NCBI GenBank assembly: GCA_944332505.1
Contig: CALVKC010000002.1
Span: forward strand, 1 to 64,000
Length of the DNA: 64,000 nucleotides
Reading direction: 5' to 3'
DNA from: an uncultured Bacilli bacterium
GTDB taxonomy: Bacteria; Bacillota_I; Bacilli_A; RF39; UBA660
A program made the position numbers and the translations under genes. The number at the start of each line of letters is the position of its first letter. Position 1 is the stretch's first letter. Below are positions 27,233 to 37,130 of the stretch, in pieces. The notes under the pieces were generated by a model. That model was given only the letters and a program-made list of their open reading frames with translations. It was not told the origin of the DNA and made no database searches.

Positions 27233-28087
27233 TTATACGTCTATAACTTGTCCACCAATAACTTGACCAACACTTCTTGCATTTGTTCTATTTGTTGTAT
27301 CATTTCTTAACATAACATTACTATTTCCAACTTTACTTGGGAATACTGTATTATATGTATTTTGTGTACTTGCAGTTCCTTGTTTACTATTTGTTATAAT
27401 ATCTTTTGCAGATATAATACTATCTGGGTAACAATCCATATTTATAGTAACACTATTCCAACCATAAAATGTATTTATAATTGGTTTTTTCCATTCAGTA
27501 TTATAACTATTAACAAACCCTTTTAATATCATTTGCCCAAAGATAAAATATGTTGTTGGTGGAATTAATCCTAATTTAGTATATTGTGGGTAACAACTTA
27601 TTTGTAACATTTTATTTATATTAACATACCAAGTTCTTGTATCAAATGGTCCTTTTGCTGTTTGTTGTTGTTTTCCAGCTGCTTGATTTTTTACAGAACC
27701 ACCAATTTCATTTAAACTTTCTGTGGTATGTGAAAAACTACCTGTTAATAAATCTCTATGTAAATCTAAACTAAAACTTACATTTTTCAAACTAGTATTT
27801 GCATAAGCTGCTATTGGAGATGACCTACCTAATACAGGTTGTGATTGCCAATTAGGTGTAATAGTTTCAGATACCTGTTCAGGGTATAATGGCAATTCTA
27901 TAAGATATTCATAATCTCCACCAGTACCAAATGCCTTACTATTACCGTATTTAACTAACATATAACATTCCCATTTTTTAAATCCAGTTAAACCATTATA
28001 ACCAGGTTGTGCACCAGAACTTGTATATCTATTATAAGTACCCTGTATATTACTTCTTACTGTATAATCTTTTTGTATAACTTCCAC
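27233..28087 (-). CDS. Tail/baseplate adaptor protein
   Basis: 284 residues, GTG start at 28087 with CGGAGG upstream, overlapping the previous stop (TAGTG). LPLYPEQVSETITPNW, GRSSPIAAY and VSFSLDLHRDLL recur in tail proteins that sit between the tape-measure gene and the hub. Exact role unknown. Confidence 0.6.
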   Translation of the reverse strand: MEVIQKDYTVRSNIQGTYNRYTSSGAQPGYNGLTGFKKWECYMLVKYGNSKAFGTGGDYEYLIELPLYPEQVSETITPNWQSQPVLGRSSPIAAYANTSLKNVSFSLDLHRDLLTGSFSHTTESLNEIGGSVKNQAAGKQQQTAKGPFDTRTWYVNINKMLQISCYPQYTKLGLIPPTTYFIFGQMILKGFVNSYNTEWKKPIINTFYGWNSVTINMDCYPDSIISAKDIITNSKQGTASTQNTYNTVFPSKVGNSNVMLRNDTTNRTNARSVGQVIGGQVIDV

Positions 28088-30135
28088 TATTTACTCACCT
28101 CCGAAATTAGACCTTTATTATTTAAGTCTGCTTCCATTAAAGCTTCTGTTTGTACGTCACAATAACCTAAAATAAATGGTATGTCATAGATTTTTAAATC
28201 TATTTTTCTTTCTTTATTACTTTTTTCATCAAAGATAATAGTATAACCATTATCTAATACTTCTTTTAATGCTATATAATCAGCTTCATCTACAAAACCA
28301 TCATCATTTATATCGGCTCTTAATCTTAATAATCCTGAATATTTATCATTAAGTATTTTATCATAAATATCAAGGTCAGATTTAGTTATTTGATGGTCAT
28401 TATCTCTATCTAATCTTTGAATATCTGTCTCTGATAGTGGGTATTTTATAGGGTCAGCCAAATATTTTTGTACTAATGTATAATCACTACTATCATCAAT
28501 ATAATTTCGTAGTAATTCTAAATCAGCATAAGTTAAATTATTATCTTTATTCAAATCACCTGTTGTATAACTAATTCTTTGTTTTTGGTATTCCTTTAAT
28601 AAATTTTGCATATTTTTAGTATAAATTCCTGTTTGGAAATAATTACTATCATATATGTGCTCTGGGTAAAATACTTGTAATAATTTTTGTAAGTATGCAA
28701 TATTTTCATTACTACTATATGGATTTATTGCTATTCCAAATAAATAATTAAAGAATTTCTCGTGTATAACCCAATCATCATTAACAAAATCTAAAATTGG
28801 TATATTAGTATCTGTATCATAATGTCCATCAATAATTAAGAAATTAGACACATTTACACCACTATCATAATCAGCACTTACTTCTATGTCATAGTATGAA
28901 AATCCTAAACTAGGTATTTTAGGGTCACCTTGAATAAACCTATATAAATATTCAGCGTCACGTACTGAAATATTTGGGTCAGTTTCATCTTTTCTACAAT
29001 TCATTACAGCAAGTTGTTTAGGTGTTGGTGTCCATTTATATTGTTCAGAACCGGGTCCAGTTGCAGTATATCTCGCTAATAAATGATAATCTTCCATATC
29101 AATTTTACCATCAAAATTAATATCACCAGTATCTAATTGTAATGTTTGTTTTTTAGAACCTGATAGATTACCATATGTTGAAGGACATTGAATACATAGA
29201 AAATTAACGTCAGGTCCTGTATTTTCATCTTTACTAGTACAAGTATATTGAATATAATCACCTGATTTTAAAGTAATATCTACAATATTACTTAATTCAA
29301 AATTACCAATATCTGCTTTTAAATGGGCACGAGAGCCACCAATTACTAATCTAACTGGTTGTGTGCTATTATGTGCTATTGTAACCTTTTGCCCAGGCTT
29401 ACAAGCATATAATGCTATTTTATAACTACCATTACTTGGGTGTGGTTGGTCATCTCTATTATCACTTGAACCATCATTTATTGCCCAGTCATATAGAAAT
29501 GTACCATCAAATTGATTAATAAATACTAACATATCTTTATTAGGAAAATAATTTTTCCTATTAGACTGCTGAATAGCTAAATATAATTTACCATTATTCA
29601 TATAATTATCTAATAATGCAAGGTCACTATAATCTACATAGCCGTCTAAATTAATATCTGCTTTTTGAATTATATCTGATGAATATTTTTTAGTATTTCC
29701 AGCAATAATATCAGATATAATTTGTCTATCATAGTTATCAACATTACCATCACCATTAATGTCCTTACTCATATCTACCCAATCAGAAATATCAGAAATT
29801 TCCCAACCAACACTTTCACAATAATCTTTTAAATTATCAATATTTTGTTTTAAAAATTCTGATGACTGGTTATCAATATTTTTTGAAGTATATATAATGT
29901 AATCATCTTTCATACGCATATTAAACAATGTTTTCAATTCAATAAATTTTTGTTGAATTTCCTTTTGCACTTCGAACATTGATTTTACATTTGGTAAGTT
30001 TAAATATTTAATTACTTGTTGTAAATCATTTTTATCAAATGCACCTAATAATGAGGTAGGCATATCTAACTCGTGATTTAAAAATCTTTTTAAATACCTC
30101 ACATAAAAATTGTCCATACCAAATTTTATATTCAT
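28087..30135 (-). CDS. Baseplate/tail protein with dockerin-like repeats and peptidoglycan-binding-like segments
   Basis: 682 residues. At least seven dockerin-type calcium loops are spread over the protein (about residues 124-180, 337-402, 526-627 and a partial one at the C-terminus). Between them lie a beta-sandwich-like segment (about 200-320) and a PG-binding-1-like segment (about 468-520: IAYLQKLLQVFYPE then GIYTKNMQNLLKEYQ); the N-terminus resembles another such domain. It directly follows the tape-measure gene's unit and has its own late promoter, so it is probably on the tail tip. AGGAG is 9 nt before ATG 30135. Confidence 0.7.
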   Translation of the reverse strand: MNIKFGMDNFYVRYLKRFLNHELDMPTSLLGAFDKNDLQQVIKYLNLPNVKSMFEVQKEIQQKFIELKTLFNMRMKDDYIIYTSKNIDNQSSEFLKQNIDNLKDYCESVGWEISDISDWVDMSKDINGDGNVDNYDRQIISDIIAGNTKKYSSDIIQKADINLDGYVDYSDLALLDNYMNNGKLYLAIQQSNRKNYFPNKDMLVFINQFDGTFLYDWAINDGSSDNRDDQPHPSNGSYKIALYACKPGQKVTIAHNSTQPVRLVIGGSRAHLKADIGNFELSNIVDITLKSGDYIQYTCTSKDENTGPDVNFLCIQCPSTYGNLSGSKKQTLQLDTGDINFDGKIDMEDYHLLARYTATGPGSEQYKWTPTPKQLAVMNCRKDETDPNISVRDAEYLYRFIQGDPKIPSLGFSYYDIEVSADYDSGVNVSNFLIIDGHYDTDTNIPILDFVNDDWVIHEKFFNYLFGIAINPYSSNENIAYLQKLLQVFYPEHIYDSNYFQTGIYTKNMQNLLKEYQKQRISYTTGDLNKDNNLTYADLELLRNYIDDSSDYTLVQKYLADPIKYPLSETDIQRLDRDNDHQITKSDLDIYDKILNDKYSGLLRLRADINDDGFVDEADYIALKEVLDNGYTIIFDEKSNKERKIDLKIYDIPFILGYCDVQTEALMEADLNNKGLISEVSK
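28098..29766 (-). repeat. Dockerin-like repeats of the 682-residue protein
   Basis: Clear copies: KDINGDGNVDNYDRQIISDI, ADINLDGYVDYSDLALLDNY, GDINFDGKIDMEDYHLLARY, GDLNKDNNLTYADLELLRNY, RLDRDNDHQITKSDLDIYDK, ADINDDGFVDEADYIALKEV; a truncated ADLNNKGLIS ends the protein. All keep Asp/Asn at loop positions 1, 3, 5 and acidic position 12. Confidence 0.8.
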
Positions 30136-30161
30136 ATAATCATTCTCCTATTTTTACTTAA

Positions 30162-30178
30162 TCTAATAATATTTTACT
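30162..30178 (-). promoter_or_regulatory. Late-type promoter motif
   Basis: Minus strand AAGTAAAATATTATTAG, about 30 nt upstream of ATG 30135. Confidence 0.68.
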
Positions 30179-30203
30179 TGTTTTTGAAATGTCTATTTTT
30201 CAT

Positions 30204-30233
30204 AAAAAATAGAGAGAATTTCTCTCTATTTAA
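30204..30233 (-). terminator. Terminator after the tape-measure gene
   Basis: AAATAGAGAGAA / TTCTCTCTATTT hairpin with T-run on the minus strand. Confidence 0.8.
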
Positions 30234-30245
30234 TATATTAATATA

Positions 30246-33242
30246 TTAGAAACTTTTAGTACTAGTTATATGTAACATACTATTCATTAGTATATTTCTT
30301 GCATTAGTTTGTTCAGGAGTTGCTACAAAATTTGAACCCTTACTATTTGTTATTGTAGTAATGATTTCTTCCATTTTTGAAATTAATGCACTTGTTTGTG
30401 TTTGTATAATTGTATCAAAATTTACTGCTTGTGTACTTGTTTGTTGATATTCATCTAATAAATTTCTTAATGTATTTGCAGTGCTTGCAGTTAATACGGC
30501 TTCACCCTCGTGTAGTAATGCTGGGTAATTATCATATGGTACACTATCAAGTCCATATCTATGTAAATTAAATTCTGACTTTAATTGTTCATCAGTTGGG
30601 TATGTCATAACACCACCTGCATTTGTCATCAACCAATAATCTATGTTTTTATTTCCTAAAATTTTATATATTGCTGATAAATATTTTGCTTCTGTAATAC
30701 CATTAGCTGATAATGTTTTAGTTAATAAATCTTTATCTGTTATAATTGCTTGACCAAAATATTCAGTAAGTGGGTTAGTAATAGTAGTATCATTCATATG
30801 ATTACCTAAAACTAATGCAGCTGAAAGTGCAGCCATAGCATAATTAAATGGTATATCTTGATTTTGATTTAAAAATGACCTTAATGCAAATGTTTTAATT
30901 CTGTTATATGCTTCGGCATTACGTTCACCACCCCAACCATATTTGTCTAATGCTGTTTTTGCTTCATCATAACCACTCTTTAACCAATCAGGGGTAAGTC
31001 CTAAACTTTCACGTAATTCTTTTGATTGCCAAGAAAAAGCTTCAAGCATACTACCACCAGCGTGTGATTGTGTGGAAAAATTAACTTTATCATTATTAAC
31101 AAAGTCTTCAAATGTAGTTGTTTTATCATACCACTGTCCATTTGGTAATTTTTCTCTTGTAGTAAAACTACCAAAAGTTTCACCACCATTTTCAAATACA
31201 CCATTATCGTCACTAACTTGACCACTATTCCATAAATCTGATATATTTGCTTCATCAGACATACCTGCATTTTTATTTTGTTCATACATATTGCCAATAC
31301 GATTTGTAGTACTTTCTGCCTTTTCAGTATGTTGTTGTGCTATTTTTGAATTTATAATAGCAACTGTACCTGCAACAGCACCAATACCTAATGCAATAGG
31401 ACCAGCTACACCTAATACTGCACCTAAACCAGCACTAGTTCCTAATGTTGAACCACCAATACCTGCAAGTGCTCCAATACCTTTACCAATAGCACCACCT
31501 ACAACTTTTGCTGTTATTATTGTTCCAATTGCTTTAATTGCGTCTACAATAATACTAGTCCAATGTCCTAAACCTTGTTTTCCTACTGCTAATTCATTCA
31601 TAAAGTTCTCTAATGTTATATCTTGTAAGGCTGTTTGTGTTTGATTTTGGTCATTTGCATAATTTTGTGTGGCACGTTCCGCAGCACTATTAGTACTTGC
31701 AGCAGTTTTAAGTCCAGCAGCTGTAACGTCAGCCATATTTATATTTTTCTCATTTAATATAGTATTAGTTAAAGTATCTGTACCAGTAATTCCTAATGAA
31801 GCTAACATTCCTCCATATATAGGTGATGAATTACCTTCTGGAACCATATTAGCAAAATAATTTGTACTATATCTTGCATACTTATCAACTTGTGATATAT
31901 CTCTAAAATCTATACCATTAGATAAACCTAATGCAACAGCTAGTTGTTGGTCTGTTGAACCACCAGTAAGTGCTGCATATGGATTATTATATATAGAAGC
32001 AGTATTTTTATATAATGCACCAATTTGAGCGTCATTTAGTTTATATGTATTTCTTAAATATTCATATGAACCTGATAATTGTGCAAATTGTAAACCTAAT
32101 TCATTTTCTGCCAATGTGGCCATAGGTGCAATATCATTAACTAGTTCTTGTAAATGTTTTGTAATAAAAGTAGCACTTCCCTGTATTTCAGTTGTAGCCA
32201 AACCTATTCCACGTACTTGTTTCATAAAATTAGGATTAGTTTCTGCAATTTGTTGTGCAGCAGATGATGACATATCTAAATATGGAACAATTTTATTAGT
32301 TAATATAGTATCTATTGCCCTAGCAGTAACTTCTGCTCTTGCTTGTTCTGTGGACATATCTATTCTAAGACCACTATTGGCCATAGTATTCCACATATTT
32401 TGAACTTCTGAGGTTGCTATATTATTTCTTAAACCTAAACTACTTAATCTATTATTTACACGCCATTGAGTATCATAATAATTTTGTCTAGTAACACCAT
32501 TTCTTACTGAAATATTTTCAAATGAATTTTCAAAAGCATTATATTGATTATTTAATCCAGTTTTTCCTACATTCCACCAAACTGATACAGCACTTTTAAA
32601 TACATTAGCAGCAGCACTAAATATAGAAGTTGCAGTACTATATTTATTTGTAATACCATCTATTTTAGTTAAAGTTTTTTCCTGAATTTCTTTATTTACA
32701 TTACTTAATACGGCACTATCAGAAAAATCAGCACCTTTTCTTTTATATTTATCATAAACCTGTCTAGCTACTTGTGTATAAGCATTACTTGCTTCTCTAT
32801 TTTGTGCTTGATTTAATTGATATGCAAATGCTTCACTTATAGTTTTAGGTATTTTATTTTGATTAGACTGTGACTGTCCAATTAAGTTTGCAATTACTCT
32901 ATCTTTATTATCTGGGTTGGCTAACATTTTTCTCATTTTCTTTGGCCACTCATCTAATAGAGCGTCATTTTTTAGTAATTGTTTATTAATGTTATCAAGA
33001 TTTTTAGAATACATATCAAAACGTTCTTGGTCAGCTTTACTTAATTCTTTTGAAGTTTTTAATTCATTACGTAAAGCCTCTGCACGTCTTTCATAATATT
33101 TCATCTGTTTTTCCATTTCAATGTTAGCTTTTTTCATATTTTCTATATCAAACATTGAAATATTTTGACCATCTATATTTCTACTTAAATTAGGATTATT
33201 TCTATTATGTCTATTTTTATTATTGTCATTATAATCTGGCAT
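30246..33242 (-). CDS. Tape-measure protein
   Basis: 998 residues, the longest gene of the tail block. Coiled coil in the first 110 residues, long helical body, and a Gly/Ala-rich hydrophobic region (about 580-640: VVGGAIGKGIGALAGIGG, then VLGVAGPIALGIGAVAG) typical of tape measures that insert into the host membrane. It sets tail length and is ejected during infection. AAAGGGG precedes ATG 33242. Confidence 0.88.
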   Translation of the reverse strand: MPDYNDNNKNRHNRNNPNLSRNIDGQNISMFDIENMKKANIEMEKQMKYYERRAEALRNELKTSKELSKADQERFDMYSKNLDNINKQLLKNDALLDEWPKKMRKMLANPDNKDRVIANLIGQSQSNQNKIPKTISEAFAYQLNQAQNREASNAYTQVARQVYDKYKRKGADFSDSAVLSNVNKEIQEKTLTKIDGITNKYSTATSIFSAAANVFKSAVSVWWNVGKTGLNNQYNAFENSFENISVRNGVTRQNYYDTQWRVNNRLSSLGLRNNIATSEVQNMWNTMANSGLRIDMSTEQARAEVTARAIDTILTNKIVPYLDMSSSAAQQIAETNPNFMKQVRGIGLATTEIQGSATFITKHLQELVNDIAPMATLAENELGLQFAQLSGSYEYLRNTYKLNDAQIGALYKNTASIYNNPYAALTGGSTDQQLAVALGLSNGIDFRDISQVDKYARYSTNYFANMVPEGNSSPIYGGMLASLGITGTDTLTNTILNEKNINMADVTAAGLKTAASTNSAAERATQNYANDQNQTQTALQDITLENFMNELAVGKQGLGHWTSIIVDAIKAIGTIITAKVVGGAIGKGIGALAGIGGSTLGTSAGLGAVLGVAGPIALGIGAVAGTVAIINSKIAQQHTEKAESTTNRIGNMYEQNKNAGMSDEANISDLWNSGQVSDDNGVFENGGETFGSFTTREKLPNGQWYDKTTTFEDFVNNDKVNFSTQSHAGGSMLEAFSWQSKELRESLGLTPDWLKSGYDEAKTALDKYGWGGERNAEAYNRIKTFALRSFLNQNQDIPFNYAMAALSAALVLGNHMNDTTITNPLTEYFGQAIITDKDLLTKTLSANGITEAKYLSAIYKILGNKNIDYWLMTNAGGVMTYPTDEQLKSEFNLHRYGLDSVPYDNYPALLHEGEAVLTASTANTLRNLLDEYQQTSTQAVNFDTIIQTQTSALISKMEEIITTITNSKGSNFVATPEQTNARNILMNSMLHITSTKSF

Positions 33243-33267
33243 ATGTTAGTTACCCCTTTCACAATAT

Positions 33268-33284
33268 TCTAATAATATTTTACA
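33268..33284 (-). promoter_or_regulatory. Late-type promoter for the tape-measure gene
   Basis: Minus strand GTGTAAAATATTATTAG. It lets the tape-measure gene be transcribed independently of the upstream unit, which ends at the terminator near 33900. Confidence 0.7.
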
Positions 33285-33309
33285 CAATATATAATATTTA
33301 TAAAAAGTC

Positions 33310-33338
33310 TTTACATAAGTTTAAATATATGGTATAAT
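33310..33338 (+). promoter_or_regulatory. Sigma-A-type promoter, plus strand
   Basis: TTTACA (33310-33315), 17-bp spacer, TATAAT (33333-33338) with an extended TG. Drives the lone plus-strand membrane gene against the late block. Confidence 0.8.
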
Positions 33339-33372
33339 ATATGTAGGAGAATATGTAAAGGAGTTGGTTAAA

Positions 33373-33900
33373 ATGTTAAATAAATATAGTACAACAAATC
33401 CAAAGTATAGTACATTACCAACATATTTAGATAAAGTACGTGAATGTGATAGAGATAATTTAATGGTAGACTATATTAATAAATTAGAACAAGTTAATAA
33501 TCATACAGAAGATTATATTGAACCTCAATTATCTATGAGTGTAGATAACATTTTGTATGATTTAGATGATGATGAAGAAGATGAACTAGATATATTAAAA
33601 GATGAATATACTACATTACATAAACAATTAAAAAACTTAAAAATTAGACAAAATTCAACAGATTATACACTTTATGGTTGTATTATTGTATTAGGGTACA
33701 TATTAGCAATAGTTTTTTATGCTACTGAATTATTTACAGTATTACAAACTTTTGGATTAGCAACATTATTAATTCCTATTTGTTATATATTAAATAAAAT
33801 TAATAAACATAGTATTAATAATAAAATTAAGACTATAACTAATGAATTAAAAGAATTAAAATTAGAAATAAAACATTTAACAAAAAAAGATAGTAATTAA
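33373..33900 (+). CDS. Plus-strand two-helix membrane protein (moron-like)
   Basis: 175 residues from ATG 33373 (AAAGGAG 9 nt upstream; the open frame begins at TTG 33364). Acidic N-terminus, coiled coil (about 75-97), two transmembrane helices (about 104-143), then a second coiled coil. It has its own promoter and terminator and sits in reverse orientation between the tail chaperone and the tape-measure gene, the hallmark of a moron. Superinfection exclusion is a possible role; I recognise no family. Confidence 0.7.
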   Translation: MLNKYSTTNPKYSTLPTYLDKVRECDRDNLMVDYINKLEQVNNHTEDYIEPQLSMSVDNILYDLDDDEEDELDILKDEYTTLHKQLKNLKIRQNSTDYTLYGCIIVLGYILAIVFYATELFTVLQTFGLATLLIPICYILNKINKHSINNKIKTITNELKELKLEIKHLTKKDSN

Positions 33901-33917
33901 TTTACTATCTTTTTTGT
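33886..33917. terminator. Bidirectional terminator
   Basis: AAAAAAAGATAGTAA / TTACTATCTTTTTT hairpin with A-run and T-run on opposite sides, serving both the plus-strand moron and the convergent chaperone unit. Confidence 0.85.
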
Positions 33918-34141
33918 TTTGCTTCTTCTATTGCTTTCATTTTTGCGTCATTTTTTTCTTTTTCCATTTGAAGTAATTTTTTGAATATAAAGGTTCTTTC
34001 ATATGTGTCCATATTATTTGTATCTTCATATGAGATACCATTTGCTAATTGACTAATCAAAATTTGTTGTGTTAATATATTATCTAATTCTTCTTTTACA
34101 TATTTTATATCATCATTTGATATTTTTTTATTTACTGGGTG
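33905..34141 (-). CDS. Startless ORF downstream of the tail chaperone, likely +1 frameshift extension
   Basis: An open frame of 78 codons (helical, ending in EEAKQKR) that overlaps the last 5 codons of the upstream gene in the +1 frame. There is no ATG, GTG or TTG near its beginning and no ribosome site. The overlap contains CCC-AGT-AAA-TAA: slippage of tRNA-Pro from CCC to CCA, or of tRNA-Lys at AAA before the stop, would join the frames. Location just before the tape-measure gene matches the G/GT chaperone arrangement of long-tailed phages. Confidence 0.5.
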   Translation of the reverse strand, partial: HPVNKKISNDDIKYVKEELDNILTQQILISQLANGISYEDTNNMDTYERTFIFKKLLQMEKEKNDAKMKAIEEAKQKR

Positions 34142-34916
34142 TTAATAATTCACTTGTAATAGGTAATCCGTGTGTTATTTCTCTTTTACAAGAAGGACAT
34201 AATGCTTTTAAATTATCTTCGAACCCAAATTTATCATCAAGTTCACTTATTGCTTCTCTTAATGTTCTACTATCTAAAATGTCCATATTGTCAAAATATT
34301 GTTCTAATTCTTCTTCCATTAGTATATTATTGTTCACTTTATTAACATATACTGCTGTACTTAATGAATATAGATATTCACCAGCGTCTGCATTTGGAAA
34401 TCTTGTAGTATATTCTCTTAATTTTTCACCCATAGATATAATGTCATTAACAGAAGGGTATTTCAATTCAATATTAGCACCACTTATTGGTAGTGTAATA
34501 TGTAATAATTTTAATTTATCTTCACTCATAAATTTAATAGGAATATCAGCTAAATTAACTTCGTGTACAAACTCTGTTCCACAATGAGTACACCTACAAT
34601 ATACTTTATATTTATCTGTTAATAAACTTAAACTTCTTAATCTAAATAATAAAAAGTTTGCGTCCATTAATTTTAAATTTCCTGCGTCAATATTAGGATT
34701 TAATATACAAGCCTGTAATAAATCCTTTCTAATTGTTTCTTCACTCTCATTTCTTAATCTTAATTTATCTTCTTTTGTTGTCATTCTTCTTAATGTAATA
34801 CTTGCAGGAATATTCTCATTTGCCTCATATACTAATCCTTTACTTGGTAATGTGTATGTTTCTTGTGATTTAATGTTTTTAACATTTGGTAATATTTCTT
34901 GTTCTAAATTTTCCAT
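34128..34916 (-). CDS. T4_baseplate-type protein, putative tape-measure chaperone
   Basis: 262 residues. The N-terminal part (SKGLVYEANENIPASITLRRM then TKEDKLRLR and LLQACILNPNID) matches the T4 gp26-like baseplate family; it contains a CRCTHC and a CPSCKRE zinc-binding pair. Proteins of this class precede tape-measure genes and probably chaperone them. GGAGG lies 8 nt before ATG 34916; the frame opens five codons earlier. The gene ends CCC-AGT-AAA-TAA at a probable frameshift site. Confidence 0.7.
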   Translation of the reverse strand: MENLEQEILPNVKNIKSQETYTLPSKGLVYEANENIPASITLRRMTTKEDKLRLRNESEETIRKDLLQACILNPNIDAGNLKLMDANFLLFRLRSLSLLTDKYKVYCRCTHCGTEFVHEVNLADIPIKFMSEDKLKLLHITLPISGANIELKYPSVNDIISMGEKLREYTTRFPNADAGEYLYSLSTAVYVNKVNNNILMEEELEQYFDNMDILDSRTLREAISELDDKFGFEDNLKALCPSCKREITHGLPITSELLTPSK

Positions 34917-34952
34917 AAATTCTACCTCCATAATTTAATTGGTTTTATACCT

Positions 34953-34968
34953 ATATTAATATTTTACT
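34953..34968 (-). promoter_or_regulatory. Late-type promoter motif
   Basis: Minus strand AGTAAAATATTAATAT between the terminase and chaperone genes. Confidence 0.6.
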
Positions 34969-34971
34969 TAA

Positions 34972-37101
34972 TTAAAAAATAATAAATTCTCCACCAGTAA
35001 AATCATCATATAAATCTCTTAATTGTTGTTCTGATAATTTTGTGTTTGGATTATCTTCTTTTATTCTTTTTAATATTGTTTGATTTCCCTTTATTTCATC
35101 TTGAATTGCACTAGAAATTTGTTCTTCTATATTTTGTGGTTTAGTTTCTTGTGGACCAACACTTATTGTACCATTTGCATTAGTGTTAATTCCAAAATAT
35201 TGGTCTGCAATATTTTTTGTATTACTTAATGTTACATTAGTATCAGCTATTGTTACATTTTCTAAATAATCTAATTCTTCAATTTTTACTGATAAAGTTG
35301 CATTATATATTGCACCACCTAAACTATCACTTATATCTTTTCCAACTGATTTTATTTTTGTACCATCATCTAATATTTTAGTTGTTTGTTTAGGGTGGTC
35401 TACCTTTCCAGTTGTTTCATTTTTTTCAAGATTTGTAATTTCTTTTATTAAAGTTTGTAATTTTAATAATTTTAATCTTTGTTCAACTAATACATTTCTA
35501 AATATAGTGTAACCAACACACTCTTTATTTTTTAATAAATCCATTGATATTTCATTTGTTACAAAGCCATCAAGTTTTAAACTTTGTAATAACATTACAC
35601 TTTGATAACCATCACAAGATACACCAACAATATTCCAACCCAGTGTATATTTTAAATAATGTAAAAAATCTTTAACTTTTATCATACTTAGTTCATCATT
35701 AGGTGGACACTGTATTCCAACTGAAAACACGTGTCTAAACACCATTTCTTTTAAAATTGAACTATTACCTGTATCATCAAATCTTTCTTGATTTTTATAA
35801 CCTAGTACTGCCACAGCACTTATACCAGTCATATCTCCTGATTTTGATAAGTCACAATGTATGTAAATTTTTTTAGTATATAATATTTCTGGTACTAATT
35901 CAGGTAAGAAAAAGTCATATATTTCCTTATCATCTCCAAGACCTGTTTTTATTATTTCAGTTATAAATGGATTTGATAAAGTTTCACCTATGCAAGGTTC
36001 AACTAGTCTATATGGTATATATTTATAACTACTCTGAACAGATATACCACAACTATCTATTAATGTTCTATTAAAATCCATTTCAAATCTATGTTTCATT
36101 TCCAGTGGAACGTCTATTACAGTGTAGCCCATCATTTCTGCCTCTTTTATTTGTTCATCAGTAACCTCTACACCCATAATATAACTAGTTAATAATTCAT
36201 TACCAACAGCAATTTTAAACCATTTACCACTAAATTTTGACGCAGGTAATACTTCCCATTGTTTATATCTACTAACGTGCATACCTGGTTGACCTTCATT
36301 ATCTCTTATGAAACTTTCTAATACAGCATTTGTTGATTTAGCTGATGATATTAAGTACATTCTACCTTGTATTCTACCACCTCTACTAAAACGAGATGAT
36401 AAACGTAAATATAATTGATTATATATTGCCATCATACCAGCCTGCATATAATCAACATTATCATTATCACCAAAACTCATTTCATCAATAGCACAAAACA
36501 TAACTGCAATAGATAATGCGTGTTCTTCTGTTGAACCAATACCTAATTTTATATCTTTATTTGGTTGATATACTAAATTTGTTCTACCTGTTACAGTACC
36601 TCTTTCTAAAAACCAAGGAGACATTTGTAATGCCTTTTGAAATTTACCCCACATTGTTTTTTCAGCTAATTTTAAGTTTAGGTTGAAAAATAAAATCCAT
36701 ATTGTTTCATTTGCACCTAAATAAAATCTATTTGGGTCTTTTAGACACATTAATTTATATAATTCATAACATAATGAGTATGTTGCAACCGTAGATTTAC
36801 CAGTACCAGTAGAACCAGTAATTGCCCACTGGTCTATAAAATTTATAGGGTTATGAACATATGCTAATTCTTTTTTCCAAGTGTCATATATATCTTTACC
36901 ATAATTAGTATATTTTCCTAAATACATTTCATCACATAAAAATGTTTCCAAATCCACAGGTATTTCTTCATAATCTTCATAATATAGGTCTGTTAGTGTT
37001 TCTGATTTACCTTTATTGGAAACGTCTAATAATATTTGTCTAACTATTTGTCTTTCATCATCACTTAATTTATTAAGGATTTCTGTATTACTATTATTCA
37101 A
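34972..37101 (-). CDS. terL: Terminase large subunit
   Basis: 709 residues. Packaging motor: Walker A TGSTGTGKST (about residues 95-104), Walker B VMFCAIDEMSF, and the RNase H-like nuclease with IHCDLSKSGDMTG. The start is TTG 37101, 8 nt after GGAGG; the five codons upstream in frame contain that site. The C-terminal 100 residues are acidic and Gln-rich. It sits among tail genes, far from the portal. A small-subunit gene is not apparent. Confidence 0.92.
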   Translation of the reverse strand: MNNSNTEILNKLSDDERQIVRQILLDVSNKGKSETLTDLYYEDYEEIPVDLETFLCDEMYLGKYTNYGKDIYDTWKKELAYVHNPINFIDQWAITGSTGTGKSTVATYSLCYELYKLMCLKDPNRFYLGANETIWILFFNLNLKLAEKTMWGKFQKALQMSPWFLERGTVTGRTNLVYQPNKDIKLGIGSTEEHALSIAVMFCAIDEMSFGDNDNVDYMQAGMMAIYNQLYLRLSSRFSRGGRIQGRMYLISSAKSTNAVLESFIRDNEGQPGMHVSRYKQWEVLPASKFSGKWFKIAVGNELLTSYIMGVEVTDEQIKEAEMMGYTVIDVPLEMKHRFEMDFNRTLIDSCGISVQSSYKYIPYRLVEPCIGETLSNPFITEIIKTGLGDDKEIYDFFLPELVPEILYTKKIYIHCDLSKSGDMTGISAVAVLGYKNQERFDDTGNSSILKEMVFRHVFSVGIQCPPNDELSMIKVKDFLHYLKYTLGWNIVGVSCDGYQSVMLLQSLKLDGFVTNEISMDLLKNKECVGYTIFRNVLVEQRLKLLKLQTLIKEITNLEKNETTGKVDHPKQTTKILDDGTKIKSVGKDISDSLGGAIYNATLSVKIEELDYLENVTIADTNVTLSNTKNIADQYFGINTNANGTISVGPQETKPQNIEEQISSAIQDEIKGNQTILKRIKEDNPNTKLSEQQLRDLYDDFTGGEFIIF

Positions 37102-37130
37102 ATCATCTACCTCCACAGAATATCTTTCTT

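Noticed and set aside
31001..31860. ORFs on both strands inside the tape-measure gene
   Set aside because: Shadows without ribosome sites within a strongly supported gene.
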